From assembly GCA_013398955.1 (NCBI GenBank), contig VWPU01013544.1:1-64000 (forward strand): DNA of 64,000 nucleotides, written 5' to 3'. Source of the DNA: Callaeas wilsoni. Taxonomy: Eukaryota > Chordata > Aves > Passeriformes > Callaeidae. The first letter of the stretch is position 1. Each line of letters starts with the position of its first letter. The translations under genes and the position numbers were made by a program. Shown here one piece after another: positions 1 to 13,184 of this stretch. The notes under the pieces were generated by a model that saw only the letters and a list, made by a program, of their open reading frames with translations, made no database searches and was not told the DNA's origin.

Positions 1-300
1 CGAGTGACCGGCCGGGGACAGCGAGCGGCCGCGGCTCGGGGGCCCCGAGGGCGGCACGGGGACCGGCCGGGTGTCCCCTGGCCGCGGGCCGTCGGCGGCT
101 GGAGCGTGGCAGCCCCGAGGGCTCGGCAGCCGCAGCCGCGCATCCTCTGCGCCAACCCTGCCCGAGTTTCTTTAAGTTTTGAAGGATTAACGCTGTTCGG
201 CTTCGGGCTGGCCGCTGGCTTCTTGGGCAGAAACTACATCGCCTTCCCCCTCGCCAGTTTCCCCCCTGGATCGTAATAGCAGCGTTGGTGCCTTTGTAAT
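1..300. promoter_or_regulatory. CpG-rich patch at the left edge (possible CpG-island promoter or first exon)
   Basis: The first 160 bases are extremely GC-rich with dense CpG (GGCCGCGGC, CCGGCCGG, GGCGGC). GC content drops after about 270. Such unmethylated-looking CpG density is typical of vertebrate promoters and first exons, and contrasts with the CpG-poor sequence that follows. An open frame of about 90 codons runs through it on the plus strand, but GC-rich DNA is poor in stop codons and I do not recognise the translation. No clear TATA box or strong splice donor is visible. The patch is cut by the window edge, so the associated gene may lie to the left with this as a bidirectional promoter, or the window may be a long first intron. 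I am fairly sure of the composition and unsure of the function. Confidence 0.5.
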
Positions 301-3300
301 TCTTTCAGCAATTCATCATTCAATTAATTAATAGCTCTATGGCTTTTCAAAAGCTGGCCAGCTCTTGCATGTAGGAAAAGCTTCAATTACCTGCGTGGCT
401 GAGGGGCATCAGGGTTGGTTTTGGTACTTTTCAGAGTAAGGGATACGCAGGGCTCTGTGACCGACCAGATGACTTTGCTGAGGAGTTTGGAGTGCACGTA
501 ATTGTATTTACAAAAGCTTGCAAGTTCTGGCTAACGTAAACTTCCATTCATTGCTGCCTTTGCTAAGAGCCCACGGTGCGAGGAAATGGCTCGGTCTTTA
601 ATGAAGTTTTTTTATTTGTATTCTAAGTGTCGTTCTGTGAATTAACTCTGTTCTGAAGTAAGAGTTTGGAAATTACATTCTGCCCCGTTCTGCCCATGTA
701 ATTTTGAGTCCATTAGGAAAACCGGGATAGGTCTATGAACTGCACATGGAGAAATGTCACATTCCTTTGGTTTAACCCTTTGAGCACTTCCCTGGTTTCA
801 CTGGAACAAGTGAAGAAGACAAAGACAGCTTCTCACTAGGGTATGAAATGTAAACTTTTGTCAGGATACATATACCAGGTATGTGATTTCAGACACACCT
901 GAACTGATAGAAAAATCAAAGAAGAGAAATAGATTGTTTGACAGCTTCCCAATTAAAAGTAAATGAGTAAAGGCATAAACAGACCTAGACATACCTCATA
1001 CGGGACAAATATATTTTTGTGTTGGTTGCCCGATCTATTTCTAAAAGGGCATTTATAAAAACAAAGATATGGTGCACTGGAATAGCAGCATCAGTCCTTA
1101 TTTTCTCTTTCATATGCATATGTGAGCAAACAATGGCAAATTCTTTGAAAAACTTTGTAAGAAAAAAATCTACCACCTCCAAAAATGTTTCAGGGTTTAG
1201 AGCTTTGAACAGCATCTGTCCCCACCTCCCACAATTTAGTCCCAAAGTTAAACAAATCATACAGTACTGGATAGAGTTACACGTTACAGGAATTTTATAA
1301 ATGATCTGTCAGGGTAAGTCCTAGGTGTGATTAGTCGGACTTTTTGCTCCTAAGGTGTTACTCCATTTGGGTTGTCATTTGTGTAGCATTTGGTTCTTAG
1401 AGATAGATTCTAATAGACATGTCTATTAAGCATCTTCTCTTTTTGATGGTTTTTCAGCAGTAATGCCTGTGGGGCTTCTCTCTCTTTCTTCTGAGTGACT
1501 TTGAGCTCCTTGTCAGGCATTGCAGAAATCTGGGTGTGTGAGTCCAATGAGGACTCGCAATGATGGGAACCATGAGCTTAAACCCCAGATTGGTCCAGAC
1601 TTGGGACTTGTGTCTCTCATCACAAGGATGCTCGTTTGTGTGTCCTTTTCCATTTGGAACACCAGTTTGGATCCCACTGTTGGCAGTGTTCAAATGACAA
1701 TTCTGCCTAAGACCTTGCCCTGTGAAAGCATCTTTGCTACCTGCTCTGCTGTGGGAAGTTTATTTTCTGAGCGTGCACGGAGCTGTGTAAACAAACAGAA
1801 AACCCTGGGAAGACAGTGGCAGTCCCGTAGGTTTGAACAACACCCCGTGAACAGAATACCTGGCTACTGATGAGGCAAATCCTTTCCCACTGCGCCTTCT
1901 CCAAACCCCCAGTGCTTTGATTTCACAGCGTGAGGCTCATGGCACTGCTCTTCCTCTGCAGAGTGTTTCATTTTGATGGCTTCGCTGTGATCCCTGCACA
2001 CAGCAGTTCCTCCTCTCGTGAGGGTCAAAAAACACACGAGAAGGCTTTTGCGGTGCTGATGGCATCTGGTAGCCCCAAAACATTACATGTTACATTTCCT
2101 TTCCTTGCCTGTCCTGTGCATTACTAAATGCTCTAGGAGTTACAAGCAGGTAACAACAAAATAATTGAAAATATTTGGGTCGAAACAAACCCTTTCCCTT
2201 GAATACCCATTGCACTGGGGTTTTGTTCCACTGTCAGGAAGCTTGCCATTTTCTTTTAAGTGAATAGTTGTTATTTTTTTTTTTCAGGAAAAGGCAGCTG
2301 TAAGGGCAAACTGTACTTCTTTTAATCATGTGAGCAGCTCTGTGGAAATGTGTGTCCCGAACTCGAGGTGGAAGTTGTTGACAGGGGGTAAGGTCGGAAA
2401 GGGCCCTTTGGGCCTGATCCATATCAGCTGAGGTCAGCGGGGCAGGCTTAGCCCTGAGTGCCTAAAGCTGCCCACTGGTTTTCTGTCCGTCTGGGAAGGG
2501 ATGCCAGGGATTAGTGTATGCTTTGTATGGCACTTTCTCTATACAGTTGATTTAAAATGCTTTTGTTTAAAGAAAAAGTTCACACGGGGCAAAGATATTT
2601 TCAGCCTGAATTATAATGTTGTTTGTCTTGGGTTGGAAGAATTACCTTTTGTGCGATAACACGACACTGGTTTTCATTATACCCACAACTGGCCACTCTC
2701 ACAGCCACTGGGATATTTTTTACTTCCCAGGGTGGTTCTGGCCATGCCCTTTTGACACGCAGGTTTCCCAGGAAAATCAAGCATTTTGTCCTTTTGGTTG
2801 AAGGTTTGAGTCAAAAAACTTTGTATCACTTTGGCATTTTGGAAGGTAGCGGTATTTAATATATTTCCTTCACAGCGTAGTTAACTAGTGTAGGTAGGAA
2901 ACTGGCAGTCTAAAATTACTTTGCTAAATTTAAATGTAAGTAAGAAGCAGGCAATAGGAAAAAATTAAAGGGTATATCTAAATATGGAGTTGCGGCCATA
3001 TCTGTTATATTTAAACTGCATTTTAACCTCTTCTATTTATATTTAGTGGTCTGTGTATAATCTGGAGGGCTTAATTGAATTCAAGAAACAGCAATTTCAC
3101 AATGAAACCCAAAGAGTTTAATCTGCTGTGGACACGGTACACGTCCTCGTTAATCAGCGATTTATCAAAAGTAACATGTGTGCAGCGAGGTACTTTTTAT
3201 GTTGCTTGAGAGCAAAAATGAGACTTGATCTAAAATAAGCATGAATGGGTTTGCAATATGCCTGCTTTTCCTGCACTGCTGTGGCAGGACTATCTCCTGC

Positions 3301-4029
3301 TGCCTCGGGTGGCACTTTTCCTTGCGTGGAGTGTGAGATTCCACCCCAGCAATTATTTTCCTGAAGTTACCTCTGTTCAGAAATGCCCCTTTTTCGTTTA
3401 GAAAGCTGCCACGGTAAGCGAATTGTTCTTGCACGCTGCTTGCATCAGCTGCAATCCCTCCTTGGCACAGCTTCATTCCAATAAGAAAAAGACCATTATT
3501 CCAGGAACAAAATACATAGTTATTTTTGTTTGATAATGCATCACATAAATATTAATCGTCTGCCCAAAGAAAAAACAATAAACACATGTTTTCATTTTAG
3601 CTGGAGATACAACCAGCTTTGATAGGGGATGGTTTAAACCCCAGGGCCTCGAGCTGTAGCCGCACAACTCTGGCTGAGCACAGTGGGTTGGGGAGTGGTT
3701 GCTGTGCACAGGTGGGGGTTTGGTTTTGCTTTGAGGCCTTCTGGATTGATTCATTTTGATATTTCATACATGATACAACACCCAGGTGCTTATTAAAGTG
3801 TCTTGGCAGCAGTGTTGCCTCCAGCCTTCGGAAAGATGCCGTGCTCCCGCTTGGGCACTCAGCAGCATTGGTGGGATATTCCAAAGCTGCTGCCTCTTTC
3901 AGGTGCTGCTCCTGCCAACAAATATTGACTTCAGTCGCGTTTCAGGCCTCCTGAATTTGTCTGTAGCTGGGAACCCCACACACCTAATTAGCTGCTGATT
4001 GGGGAGAGCAAGGCTGGCTCGTAGGGGGT
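301..4029. other. Unique AT-rich non-coding sequence
   Basis: I see no gene or transposon copy that I can identify. The sequence is AT-rich and CpG-poor, with short T-runs (for example around 2274-2284). Open frames are short, overlap on both strands and carry no recognisable protein motif, including those at 1019-1300, 1520-1870 and 3165-3476. It is consistent with intron or intergenic DNA. Confidence 0.5.
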
Positions 4030-4410
4030 GATGAGCGCGGCGGGCCTCGCGCGAGGCGAGTTCAGCAAATACCACCTCAAATGTGGTTTCAATCAGCTCC
4101 GCTCAGACACCCAAGTTCTGAGCTTCCTCCAGGAGGTCCGTAATGAAACAGCCTTGTTTTCTTTTCACCTCGCGAAGGCACGGCGGCGGGAGGAAAGCCC
4201 CGATTGAGCTGGCGCGGCGGGAGAGCGGTTTGGGGCGCTGGGCTGGACGGGCAGCGCGGAGGCGTTGGAGGCTGCGGGGTCTGCGGGGTCTGCGGGGTCT
4301 GGGAATGCTGCCTGTGGCCAACGCTCGGCCCCTGCCCTGAGGAGAGCAGAGCAGGTCTCAGCCCTGGCTGGGGCAGAGGTACCCGGGCGAGGCTGCGCAG
4401 GTGTGAGTGG
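4030..4410. promoter_or_regulatory. Second GC/CpG-rich patch with a splice-donor match
   Basis: CpG-dense DNA (GCGCGGCGGGCC, CTCGCGCGAGG, GGCACGGCGGCGGGAGG) rises out of AT-rich flanks and fades after about 4410. It could be an alternative promoter or a non-coding first exon. On the plus strand GCGCAG|GTGTGAGT at 4395-4408 closely matches the vertebrate 5' splice site, which would end an exon at 4400. Inside lies a 9-bp tandem repeat at 4272-4298. Overlapping open frames exist on both strands, as expected in GC-rich DNA, and none gives a protein I recognise. The composition is directly visible; promoter function is inference. Confidence 0.4.
4272..4303 (+). repeat. 9-bp tandem repeat, three perfect copies plus a partial one
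   Basis: The unit CTGCGGGGT occurs three times head to tail (4272-4280, 4281-4289, 4290-4298) followed by CTGGG. The period is a multiple of three, so any frame through it gives a three-residue repeat, but no known protein is seen. It lies inside the second CpG-rich patch and contains runs of four G. Confidence 0.85.
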
Positions 4411-4479
4411 GTCAGGGCAAGGTTTCTCTCCCCGCTGGCTTCTCGTCATCCCAAATGCATTGCCTGCTGAATTAGCATC

Positions 4480-7400
4480 TTCTCCTCTTTCTCCTCCTGC
4501 CTTTTACTGTCTGCTACAAGTGGTTGGTAAGGGTCTGTTTTCTTTTTTTTTTTTTTTTCTTTGCTACTATTATGCTATTAAAACATGCATTGATTTATCA
4601 GCTGTTCAAGTCGTTTCATTTTTCTGGTTCTGGGAGCATTGGCGTCAGAGGAGCAGCTTTTGCTGCCCTGTGGATGACTTAAAACAAAATGTATTGTGAA
4701 ATCTGATTGTTTACTTCTAATTTTTAAGGCATGTAGGCTTCCCACTTTCATAATTTTTACATTGAATTGATTAATTTATTTTTAGCCTTTCAAGTATGGA
4801 TATACATGGTATATTTGACTTTATTTGACTGAAAAAAATGGTTCAACAAGTCACTTATTTTTGATGCTCAGTAGTTATAGTGCATGCTGTGTGATTTTAG
4901 TGCAATTAAATGTACACGTAAAAATCATAGACAATTACACAATGTATCTCTTTCTGTAAAATATTCTCACTAAACGAGGAAAAAAATGAAATATGGCAAT
5001 CAAACAATTCACTTTAGACAAACTGCATTTCTCTTATGGTTTATATTTTTCTGTGTAAGTAGAAAAGGATTTTACACAGAAGGAAGTCTTGTAGTTATGC
5101 AGAAGGAAAGACTTCTTAGCAAAATTCCGTTTTCTAAGGAGGCTTTGTCAGTTCTGAATAAACCCTGCAATAAATTTAAACCTGGAGGTTTAAAATTCTG
5201 TTTATAAAATGGACTGCTGTCTATAGAGTTCACAAATTATACAAAAAGGATTAACTACTAAAGTAACATAAAGATGTTGCATTGCAGCATGCACTGAGAC
5301 TAAACTGAAGGATCTGCTTGGAAAAGCAGTTGATTTGCAGAACTTGCAAAGCAGACATGGGAAAAGTTCTCCATCATTTCTCCAAAGAGCTGCTGTTGCT
5401 GTTCTATTGATTGTTCTGATTGTAGTTAGATCTTCAAAGACTTACGGAAGGGTTTCTTTTTTTTACACAGGCTTGTGCAAAAATTTGCATTAAAAAAACA
5501 GGTTTGGAAAAGGAAAAAATAAAGGTTTTAATACCACATTAAGATAAGAGAAAGGATTTAATATCAAATCAAGATTGAGTTTAGTCCTGGTCGATGTTTT
5601 GTGCCTTTTCTTGAATTTCATTACATTTGCCCAGAATGTGAAGCTGGGAATTTGGGCTGGTGCTCTTCATTCCTTTGCTGCATTTATAAGTTCTCTGGTA
5701 TTTTTTATGTATTTATAGCAAACAGTCTGTAGCAGTCTCTGCATCTCTTGCAACCAAGACAAACCAAATCATCTGTCACCAATATGTGTGTCAACATCCC
5801 GACACCACCGAGGGCACCTCCTTTTGTAGGCACCTCCAAGGCTTCATTTCAGCAGAGCAATTCATCACCCTCTTGAAATGAAGAGCTTGGAGAAATCTGA
5901 ACCCAGCCTCTTTCTTCCGTGCACAGAAGTCAGTTCTAAGTGATGAGACTGAAAAATGGCTTCAGGAGGGTAGGATTCACCTCACCTCGCTGTAGCCGTC
6001 CAAAAATCAAGGATCTGGCTCACTGCAGTTGTGTGAGTTCCCAGCCTGGCCAGAGGACAGGTTTATCTTGCCAGTCTGAGACAGCAATGCTCATTTGGGA
6101 AGGGCACTTGAAGATGCAGAAGATGGTCCATCAACTTGGGTGGGAATTGGGGTTGCAGGACTGGGTATTTTGGCTTTTACATGGCTGGCATAGAGTGCCC
6201 TGAATTCTGCATCCAGAGACAAATCCAGGCCTCTCAGCGGCCGATCTTAGGGAGACCGAAGGAAAAAATGTAAGTGAAATATAACAGAGAGACCAGATGA
6301 GTGTTTTACAGTCTGAGTGGAAATTATTATGATTGGTTATTTGTTATTTTAATTTTAAAGTTTAAGTAAACATAACAGTTTAATTTTTACTGTCGAGCTT
6401 TCTTTTTGTTTAGAAATAGGAACATTAGAAATAGCAACAGAAAACCCTTTTATGCTTTCTGCACTGCTTTCTTAATTTCATTGAAAAATTGAGTGAGAAA
6501 ACATTAGCCATCATTTCTTCCAGCTTCGGAGTAAGATAGGAATGGATTAATGCTGCTGCCTTTCTATTAGGATTCTGTTCAGCTCATGAAGGAAATAGTA
6601 ACAACCATTTAAGGTGATTCTTTTTTAGGCTGGTCCAACTGTGTAGATGACAGCCCTGGGTCTATACTTCACTTAAATCTCTCAAAGCACAACTATGGAA
6701 AGCTTGTTTGGGACAGGCCATGAGCTTTTTACCTGTCAGGGGCAGTTTGTAGCCCCTTGATGACAGCGGTCCCTGCAAGGAGCACAGCTGAGCTGCGGAG
6801 CTGCAGCTCTGCAAAAGCTGCAAAGCAGCTCTGCATGGAGCCAGTGGGGAAGGAGGGGCGAGCTCCGTGGGTTTTTTTTGTGATTTCCATGACAGTTTAC
6901 AGGAGACTGAGTTGTAACCAAATGTGAGCCCAGGGAGCTCGGCCTGTGGTCGGTCTGCAGAGCAGGAATGTGGGATGAGGGGTCAGGATCAGGTTGTTGA
7001 AGGATGCAGGAGCCAAGGTGAAGGGAATTTGAGCTGTCGTCCGCTCCTCTCCCTGTGGGTTAACACCTCCCTGTGTGATGTGGCATCTGTGGCACTGGCG
7101 TGGGGCACTGCCCCCTCAGCCACCCACAGGGGCACATGCAGCCCTCCCTTCTGCCCCTTGGGCTCATCCCGACAGGTCTGGGTCCAGGATAGGATTTATA
7201 GAACTCCCTCTTTGCTGTGTTGGTTTCACAGGACTAGAGAGGAGTGAAAAGTACTAAAAATCTATTTTGGTCACTAAAGTAAGCAGACATGACTCAGAAT
7301 ACTCACTGGGAACAGATCTGCTGGATGAAAAGGTGCCATTTTTACATAGTCACTTTTCTGACCGTGCCCTTTAAACTCTTACAAAAATAGAATCCTTTCT

Positions 7401-9120
7401 CTGGCACTTCTCTTGGAAGGCAGGAACGGGAGTGAGAGCGAGGACGTTTGCTGCGCTCCAGCCCCTGCTTCGGAACCAGGCAAACCGTGCACGTTTTAAA
7501 AGGCAAATGTAACATGTGTTTAACACCAGGAAGAGCAGAAAGAAGGCATTTGAAATTCGTGGGGAGGGGATTTGGGCTTGGATAGTTTTACCATTTGCTC
7601 TGGAAAAGCGTGATCCCTCGTTCCTGCCTGTTACGGTTGGATGAATTCTGGCCAGCGCTCCGCACCGGTTTCTGGCATCCTCGTGTCCCTGCAGGAGCAG
7701 GTTCGGATCAGTGGGCTCGTCTGGAGCACGGAGAGGCTCTGTTTGACCACTGCCTCTGGTTCCTCTTGGACTGAGTGGCCTCGGCTAAAAATGAGCCTGA
7801 AACCACACTGACGTAATCCGTGTTTATGGACCTGTGAGGAAACAAATCATCGCTGGCAACCAGAGTCGCGGCGTGGTTGTCCCTCTCATGAGGAGCGAGT
7901 TCCTCCCTCGCTGGTGAGCCCAGGGCCCCTCCAGCTCCTGGGGAGGCTGATGGAGCCGGGCTCTTCCCACTCCAGCCAGATCCCCATCTCTATCGACTCT
8001 CATCTGCATTCTGTGGAAAGGATTAGCAAGGCAAATCATTTCACAAAAAGTCACTCCCGGCTAAGTAGGTGATACTGAATTTTTGAACTCTTCTCATCTC
8101 TTCGTCGTTTTTAATGGTTTGGTAGGAAGCTGGAGCCTGGCTGGTGCATGGAAACTCAAAACCAGTGGTGTAAGCACATCACGTGTGCTTCTGGGTGTTT
8201 GACAGTCCTGTTGTTCTCCTTTGGAGCATTGCTCTCTTGAAAAGAAAAACAAGCCCGTTTTAACGTATTTACCACTTTCAGTTGGTTTTACATGGAAAAA
8301 GAACATCAACCGATACATTCCTCTCCTCCTCTGTTCCAGAATAACCCCTGAATTTGAAAACTCTGAATTTCTGTTCAGTGGACGAAATCTTGACCTTCCT
8401 GAAGTGGCTGAAGCTTCTCTGATGACTTTCAAGGGGACAAAGCTCTTCAGCTTAAGTGTTTCTTCCTCATGATTCTGCTGGGGCTGGAAAGCCCTGGAAG
8501 TGTTCTCACTGCTGATTTCCTAAAGCCTTAATTCCCCCCAGTTACTACAGCATCTAAAGGCACCGGCTTTTTCACACAGGAAACAGCCACTGCTTTTTCT
8601 CTTGATAAAATTTCCCTTGTACGAGCTCAGAGAGTTTCCACTTTTTCTGTGTGGGCTCATCTTTCATAGAGGAGGAGACATGGGTCATACGCCTGCAGAT
8701 CTCACAACTCCCTCCTGCTCCACCTCTGGCCTCCTCCCAGTCCCTTGGCAGGCAGGAGTCAGTGAAGATTTGCTGTCAAGGTCTCCCGTTTTAATTCCTC
8801 ACCGGACCTGGTAGCTTCCTCTTGCTGGGGAATGCTATTTTTCCTGGTTTAAATTTGAAAGGCATTTTGGATATGATGACATTTACAGCCAAAGCACATC
8901 ACCTCTAATATTGTCTGCCTCTCTTGAAGCAAGTCAGGTGATTTCAACAGGCAAGAAAAAGGAGGAAAAGCCCAGCAGGCTTTTGGGACAAACAAGATTG
9001 TCACCAATCCAGCACTGAATGGCCCTGGGGATGGTCGTCCCTTCTCAGCCCCACCTGTGTTGTCTGAAGGGAAACTTTCAACTCCCCTGCTTGAGCAGAG
9101 CTGGTTTAGAAGTTTTCTGT
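4480..9120. other. Unique AT-rich non-coding sequence
   Basis: No gene or identifiable transposon copy. It contains a T-run at 4543-4558. At 5449-5470 there is a pyrimidine tract ending in ACACAG that resembles a 3' splice site but has no recognisable exon behind it. Around 6760-7200 and 7400-7980 the GC content is moderately higher, with no protein-like reading frame. It is probably intronic or intergenic. Confidence 0.5.
4543..4558 (+). repeat. Poly-T run
   Basis: Sixteen consecutive T after TTTTC. No adjacent retroposed sequence is recognisable, so this is simple low-complexity DNA rather than a proven retroposon tail. Confidence 0.85.
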
Positions 9121-9123
9121 GCT

Positions 9124-9687
9124 ACAGAAACACAGAATCATTAAGGTTGGAAACCTCCAAAGTCATTGAGTCCAAGCTGTGCCCGATGCCCACCTTGTCC
9201 CCAGCCCAGAGCTCTGAGTGCCACATCCAGTTGTTCCTTGGACACCTCCAAGGATGGGGATTCCACACCCCCCTGGGAAGCCCCTGCCAAGGCCTGCCCA
9301 CCCTTTCCAGGCAGAAATTCCTCCTGATGACCAAGCTGAGCCTCCCCTGGCCCAGCCTGAGGCCGTTCCCTCTCCTCCTGTCCCTGTTCCCTGGGAGCAG
9401 AGCCCGACCCCCCCGGCTGCCCCCTCCTGTCAGGGAGTTGTGCAGAGCCCCAAGGTCCTCCCTGAGCCTCCTTCTCTCCAGGCTGAGCCCCTTTCCCAGC
9501 TCCCTCAGCGTTCTCCAGCCCCTTCCCAGCTCCGTTCCCTGCCCTGGACACGCTCCAGCCCCTCCAGGTCTCTCCTGCAGGACCCGGAACTGGACACAGC
9601 CCTCGAGGGGCCTCTCAGTGCCCAGTCCAGAGGGACAATCCCTGCCCTGCTCCTGCTGGACACACAATTCCTCATCCAGGCCAGGGA
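9124..9687 (-). mobile_element. CR1 LINE fragment, 5'-truncated, 'ATTAAGGTTGG' subfamily
   Basis: Read on the minus strand this is the last ~560 bp of a CR1 non-LTR retrotransposon. It holds the end of the reverse-transcriptase frame (block around GGACACACAATTCCTCATCC), then the 'AGCCTGGAGAGAAGGAGGCTCAGGG' type block and the untranslated end, finishing in CTTTGGAGGTTTCC and an AATGATTCTGTG tail at the low coordinate. The same features in the same order occur in the plus-strand copy at 52480-53113. Open frames of 136-220 codons on both strands across it are stop-poor GC-rich shadows; the element is dead. CR1 copies are normally 5'-truncated and lack target-site duplications, as here. Confidence 0.85.
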
Positions 9688-9705
9688 CAGAGGGAATGAA
9701 TGAGG

Positions 9706-12131
9706 AACTTGGCTTCTAGGTGAACTAAATGTTACTACTGTAGTGCTATAATTACAAGGGTTTCAAATTTGGTATTGACAGCAGTTGAGAGCTGGTTCTC
9801 CACTGTGCTGCTGGCAGGCACTGAGGTGTGTACCAGCTCCTGAGGGGAGCAGGCTGTGAGAATAACTCATTAACCATGGTGGTGTTGCTCCACATATGGT
9901 GTGAAGGCTGCTGGGGGTCTGGAAGACATTAGGACGTGGTCTGGGCGAGGGCTGCGCAAGAAAGGCAACAAATAACCCCACAGAGGCAGATCCCCATTCC
10001 CACAGCGCTGCCACGTACATGCCTGTGTCACCCTGAGCCAGGGAGCGGTGCCGGGATCCAATTCCCTCACCCTCCTGGAGTGAGCCCAGATAGGTGGATT
10101 GTGAGTAATTGCACGTGAGGGGGACCTTTGCTTGGTCACATCCACGTGGGGTAAAAGTCCTTTACTGTTAAGGAGGATGAATATTTGCCTCTTCCATGTG
10201 CTTTTGCTGCATGGGATGGGCTGAGGGATGCTGTTTCCACATCCGTGTTTCCAGTGGTAATGAATACTACGGGGAAGCGGACGGCGGTGAGCCCATTTCC
10301 TTCACAGTGGGAGGAAAGTAGTAATTCAGGAGACCATTAAACATTAGAAATACCTCTGCGAGGTCCCTACAAAGACACACTCCATTTAGATTAAAGTCCC
10401 GTAGGGCCAATTACCTGGGAAGAACATAAGAAGTTAAACAAAAGCTGAGTTAGGTATGCTGCCCACCAATGGCTTCGAGCAAGAATGGATGCCGTGAGGA
10501 AACGCTCGTGTGTATTATGAAAGTGAGAACACTGAGAGTAGGTCTGTGTAATAACCCACTTTTACTGTTCCCCCAGGATCAGCGTGCACAGGAAATATCT
10601 GTGGCATGCTTGCTTTTCCTGGAGATGACAGCAACCCTTTGGCAACCACTTTGTTCAATACTTTTTGAAACGTTGGGCTGTTGTTTTATGAATGTGCTCT
10701 GATTTTTCGACTGCCAGAGCCTTTGAGTTTGGCTTTCTACCCTTCCTAAATTTGCCCATTCCCATTCCAACCCTGGATACTTCTTCATGAGTGCCCTTAG
10801 GCAGCCATGATGATGCTTCTGTTTTTCTCCATGTCACCATTGGGATGGGGCTTGAAAAAAAAGGGACCCCAACAAAAGTCCCTTATGATCCTTGTGTGAA
10901 AATAACCTCTGTGGCCTGTGCTGGTCTGTGTGGGTGGCTCTGGCAAACAAATTTGAAACATTTTGTTTCTGTCAATGTTTTATAAGAGTGGGCTGAGTAT
11001 TTTGCACAAGATTACAAGCCAGAGTTTGATGCTAACACTGGGGTTAAAACCTGCCTTTGCTTCAGCTGCTAGACCCCAATTTTATTTGAACATTTAGCTA
11101 TTTACAGTTAGACCTGAGCACCAGAGTGCACTGATCCTTCAGGCAAGAGATTTTGAAAATGAGTCAATTTTAAGACACTGGAGCAACATGTTCCTTAAAG
11201 TGTTTACTGATGCAAATTGCTGCCTGGTCTTGAAATGGTCTCCTCCCTTTAACATCATAAAAGAACTTTCTTAACAGAAGACACAATAAACAGTCTGAGG
11301 TCTAATAAGTGAACAAGCAAGGCTGAAAGGTTTTAAAATACTGCTTGCCTAAATAAGAGTCATTAACATTGTAACTGATAATGAGAAAAATGCTTATGCC
11401 ATTAGTGGTTTACCACTTTGGTTCCGAGAGGATAAAAACAGCTTCGTAAAAGAGGCCGCAGACTGTCCATTTTCAGCCTCAGTGCAGGGCAAACGCTTCA
11501 GGAAAAATACAAACCCCGTAATTTAAAATAATAATTTAGTGTTTGTGTTTGGGAAGCATGCTCGAAACGCCTTTTGAACACAGGAGAGTGTGGTGATGTG
11601 TGAGCCCCAGCACTGGGTGTCCTTGACTTGGTGCCGTGGTGGGACATTGGCTCATTCACCTGCTGGGAGCAATGCAGAAGCAGCCTTTGCCTTCCAGGCT
11701 GCCTTTGTGATCCCCTTCTGCAAGGGGAAAGCTGAATTTGCATTTTCCAGGTAGTGGCCCAGGGCTCAGCAGGTGCTTAAGGCCATCCTGGGATCCTTCC
11801 TGCAGTGGCCTCACTGTTTCCTGCTGCAGGAGTAGGGAAGTTTTCAGGAAATGGTGACATTTCAGTCCCAGCTCGGATTGCTGGTGGAGGGAATAAAAGG
11901 TGCCGGGTCTGGGAGGCACTCGGTGCCTCAGGGCACTGCTGGGGCTTGGCTGAGGAGCAGTGGCAGCAGCAGTGGCGTGACCTTGTTCAATTCATCCATT
12001 TGGGCCAGGCAATCTTTTCTTTGAGGATGAGTCCTTCTCCTTCTTCTGCACCTCTTTTCCTCTGGGCCCTGTCTCCTGCTCAGTGTGTGTGGCCTTTCAA
12101 ACCTTTGAGAAGGTGATTTAAACCTTTGAGA
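9706..12131. other. Unique non-coding sequence
   Basis: No gene or transposon copy recognised. Composition is mixed, AT-rich in 11000-11450. Short open frames occur in several frames (for example 10469-10702 plus and 11656-11919 minus) without recognisable protein features. Confidence 0.45.
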
Positions 12132-12200
12132 ATCACTGAATCATTGAATGGATTGGGTTGGGAGGGACCTTAAAGACCACCCTGTTACAACCCCCAAGAA
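12132..12200 (-). mobile_element. Very short CR1 3'-end fragment
   Basis: ATCACTGAATCATTGAATGG followed by ATTGGGTTGGGAGGGACCTT and AAAGACCACCCTGTTACAACC is the reverse complement of the CR1 3' tail. Only about 70 bp survives before unrelated sequence, so this is a heavily 5'-truncated insertion. The duplicated tail unit (ATCACTGA/ATCATTGA) is the typical 8-bp microsatellite end. Confidence 0.8.
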
Positions 12201-13184
12201 AACCTGGCGTTTCCTCCAGGGAAGGCGAAGTTTGGGACTCAGCGTGCTGCATTCCTTGTCTTCAGTAAGGAGCTAGAAGCAAGGGCAGGAGGAGGCTGAA
12301 ATGTTTTCTCAGACTATCTCTGGTTGTAAATCCAACTGCCCTGGCTTTTACCGATGCTTCCTGCAGCCCTGCTGCATCGACCACAGGCTTTGCTCTTACG
12401 TAAAGATGGAAAGTTCCCCCAGCTCCCCCCATGAAAATGACTGTTGTGCCTTATTCAAAATGAGAACTCAATCAAGGCAGGAACACAGCTGGGCGAATGA
12501 CAAGAGAAACAGAGCCATGCCAGGGTGAATTTTTATGGAAATGCTCTCTGAATAGTATTTCCATGAAAAGGCAACTTACTCGCAGATGGAGGCTGCATTG
12601 CATGAAGGAGAGTGTGTTGTACCACACCCTAAATCTGTCAAGGTCTATAAACTTTTCACATATTTTAAGTTCAGGCAACAGAGAGGCAATATTTAAGACA
12701 CAAAGGTTTTCTTCTTTATGTCAATGTAATTATGTTATCCCCAAAGGAAGAAAATGTAAGCCAGGGGAAAATAAAAAGAGAAGTTTGTGGAAGAAACATT
12801 TCAAATATAAAGTAAAGGTCAAATATAATTTGAAATAAGAAGTAAATTGGTCTATCAGAAAGGACACTTTTCAGTATCATGGAAAGATCCTGATCTGACA
12901 TTTCAACAGCATCCTAGAGATAGCAATGACTTTGTCAGGGGATAGGTCTTTGTCAGGGGTTGTGGTGCTCCTTTCAGTGGAGGAGCATGAGTGGCTTAAA
13001 AACTGCAAAAACTTTTCCCTGTTGATGGCAATGGCGCTTTTCTTATTCACATTACCTGAAAAAAAACCAACAGGGGAACTGTATAAAAAACAAGAAATAA
13101 AGGATGGGCGATGTTTAAAAGGTGGGAGAGGGGAGAAACCTGAGGCCAGTGTTGAAACTGCCACGCTTCAATTTACTTAAATAC
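12201..13184. other. Unique non-coding sequence beside the candidate exon
   Basis: AT-rich, with an open frame of 113 codons on the plus strand at 12497-12838 that has no recognisable domain and overlaps minus-strand frames of similar quality. I treat it as chance. If the exon at 13185-13430 is real, this would be the intron downstream of it on the minus strand. Confidence 0.4.

Noticed and set aside
1454..1870. Overlapping open frames on both strands (79 and 116 codons)
   Set aside because: They overlap in opposite directions with no known motif, no splice sites that fit and ordinary composition.
5449..5500. Strong-looking splice acceptor (TTTCTTTTTTTTACACAG)
   Set aside because: No open or recognisable exon follows. 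Such tracts are frequent in AT-rich DNA.
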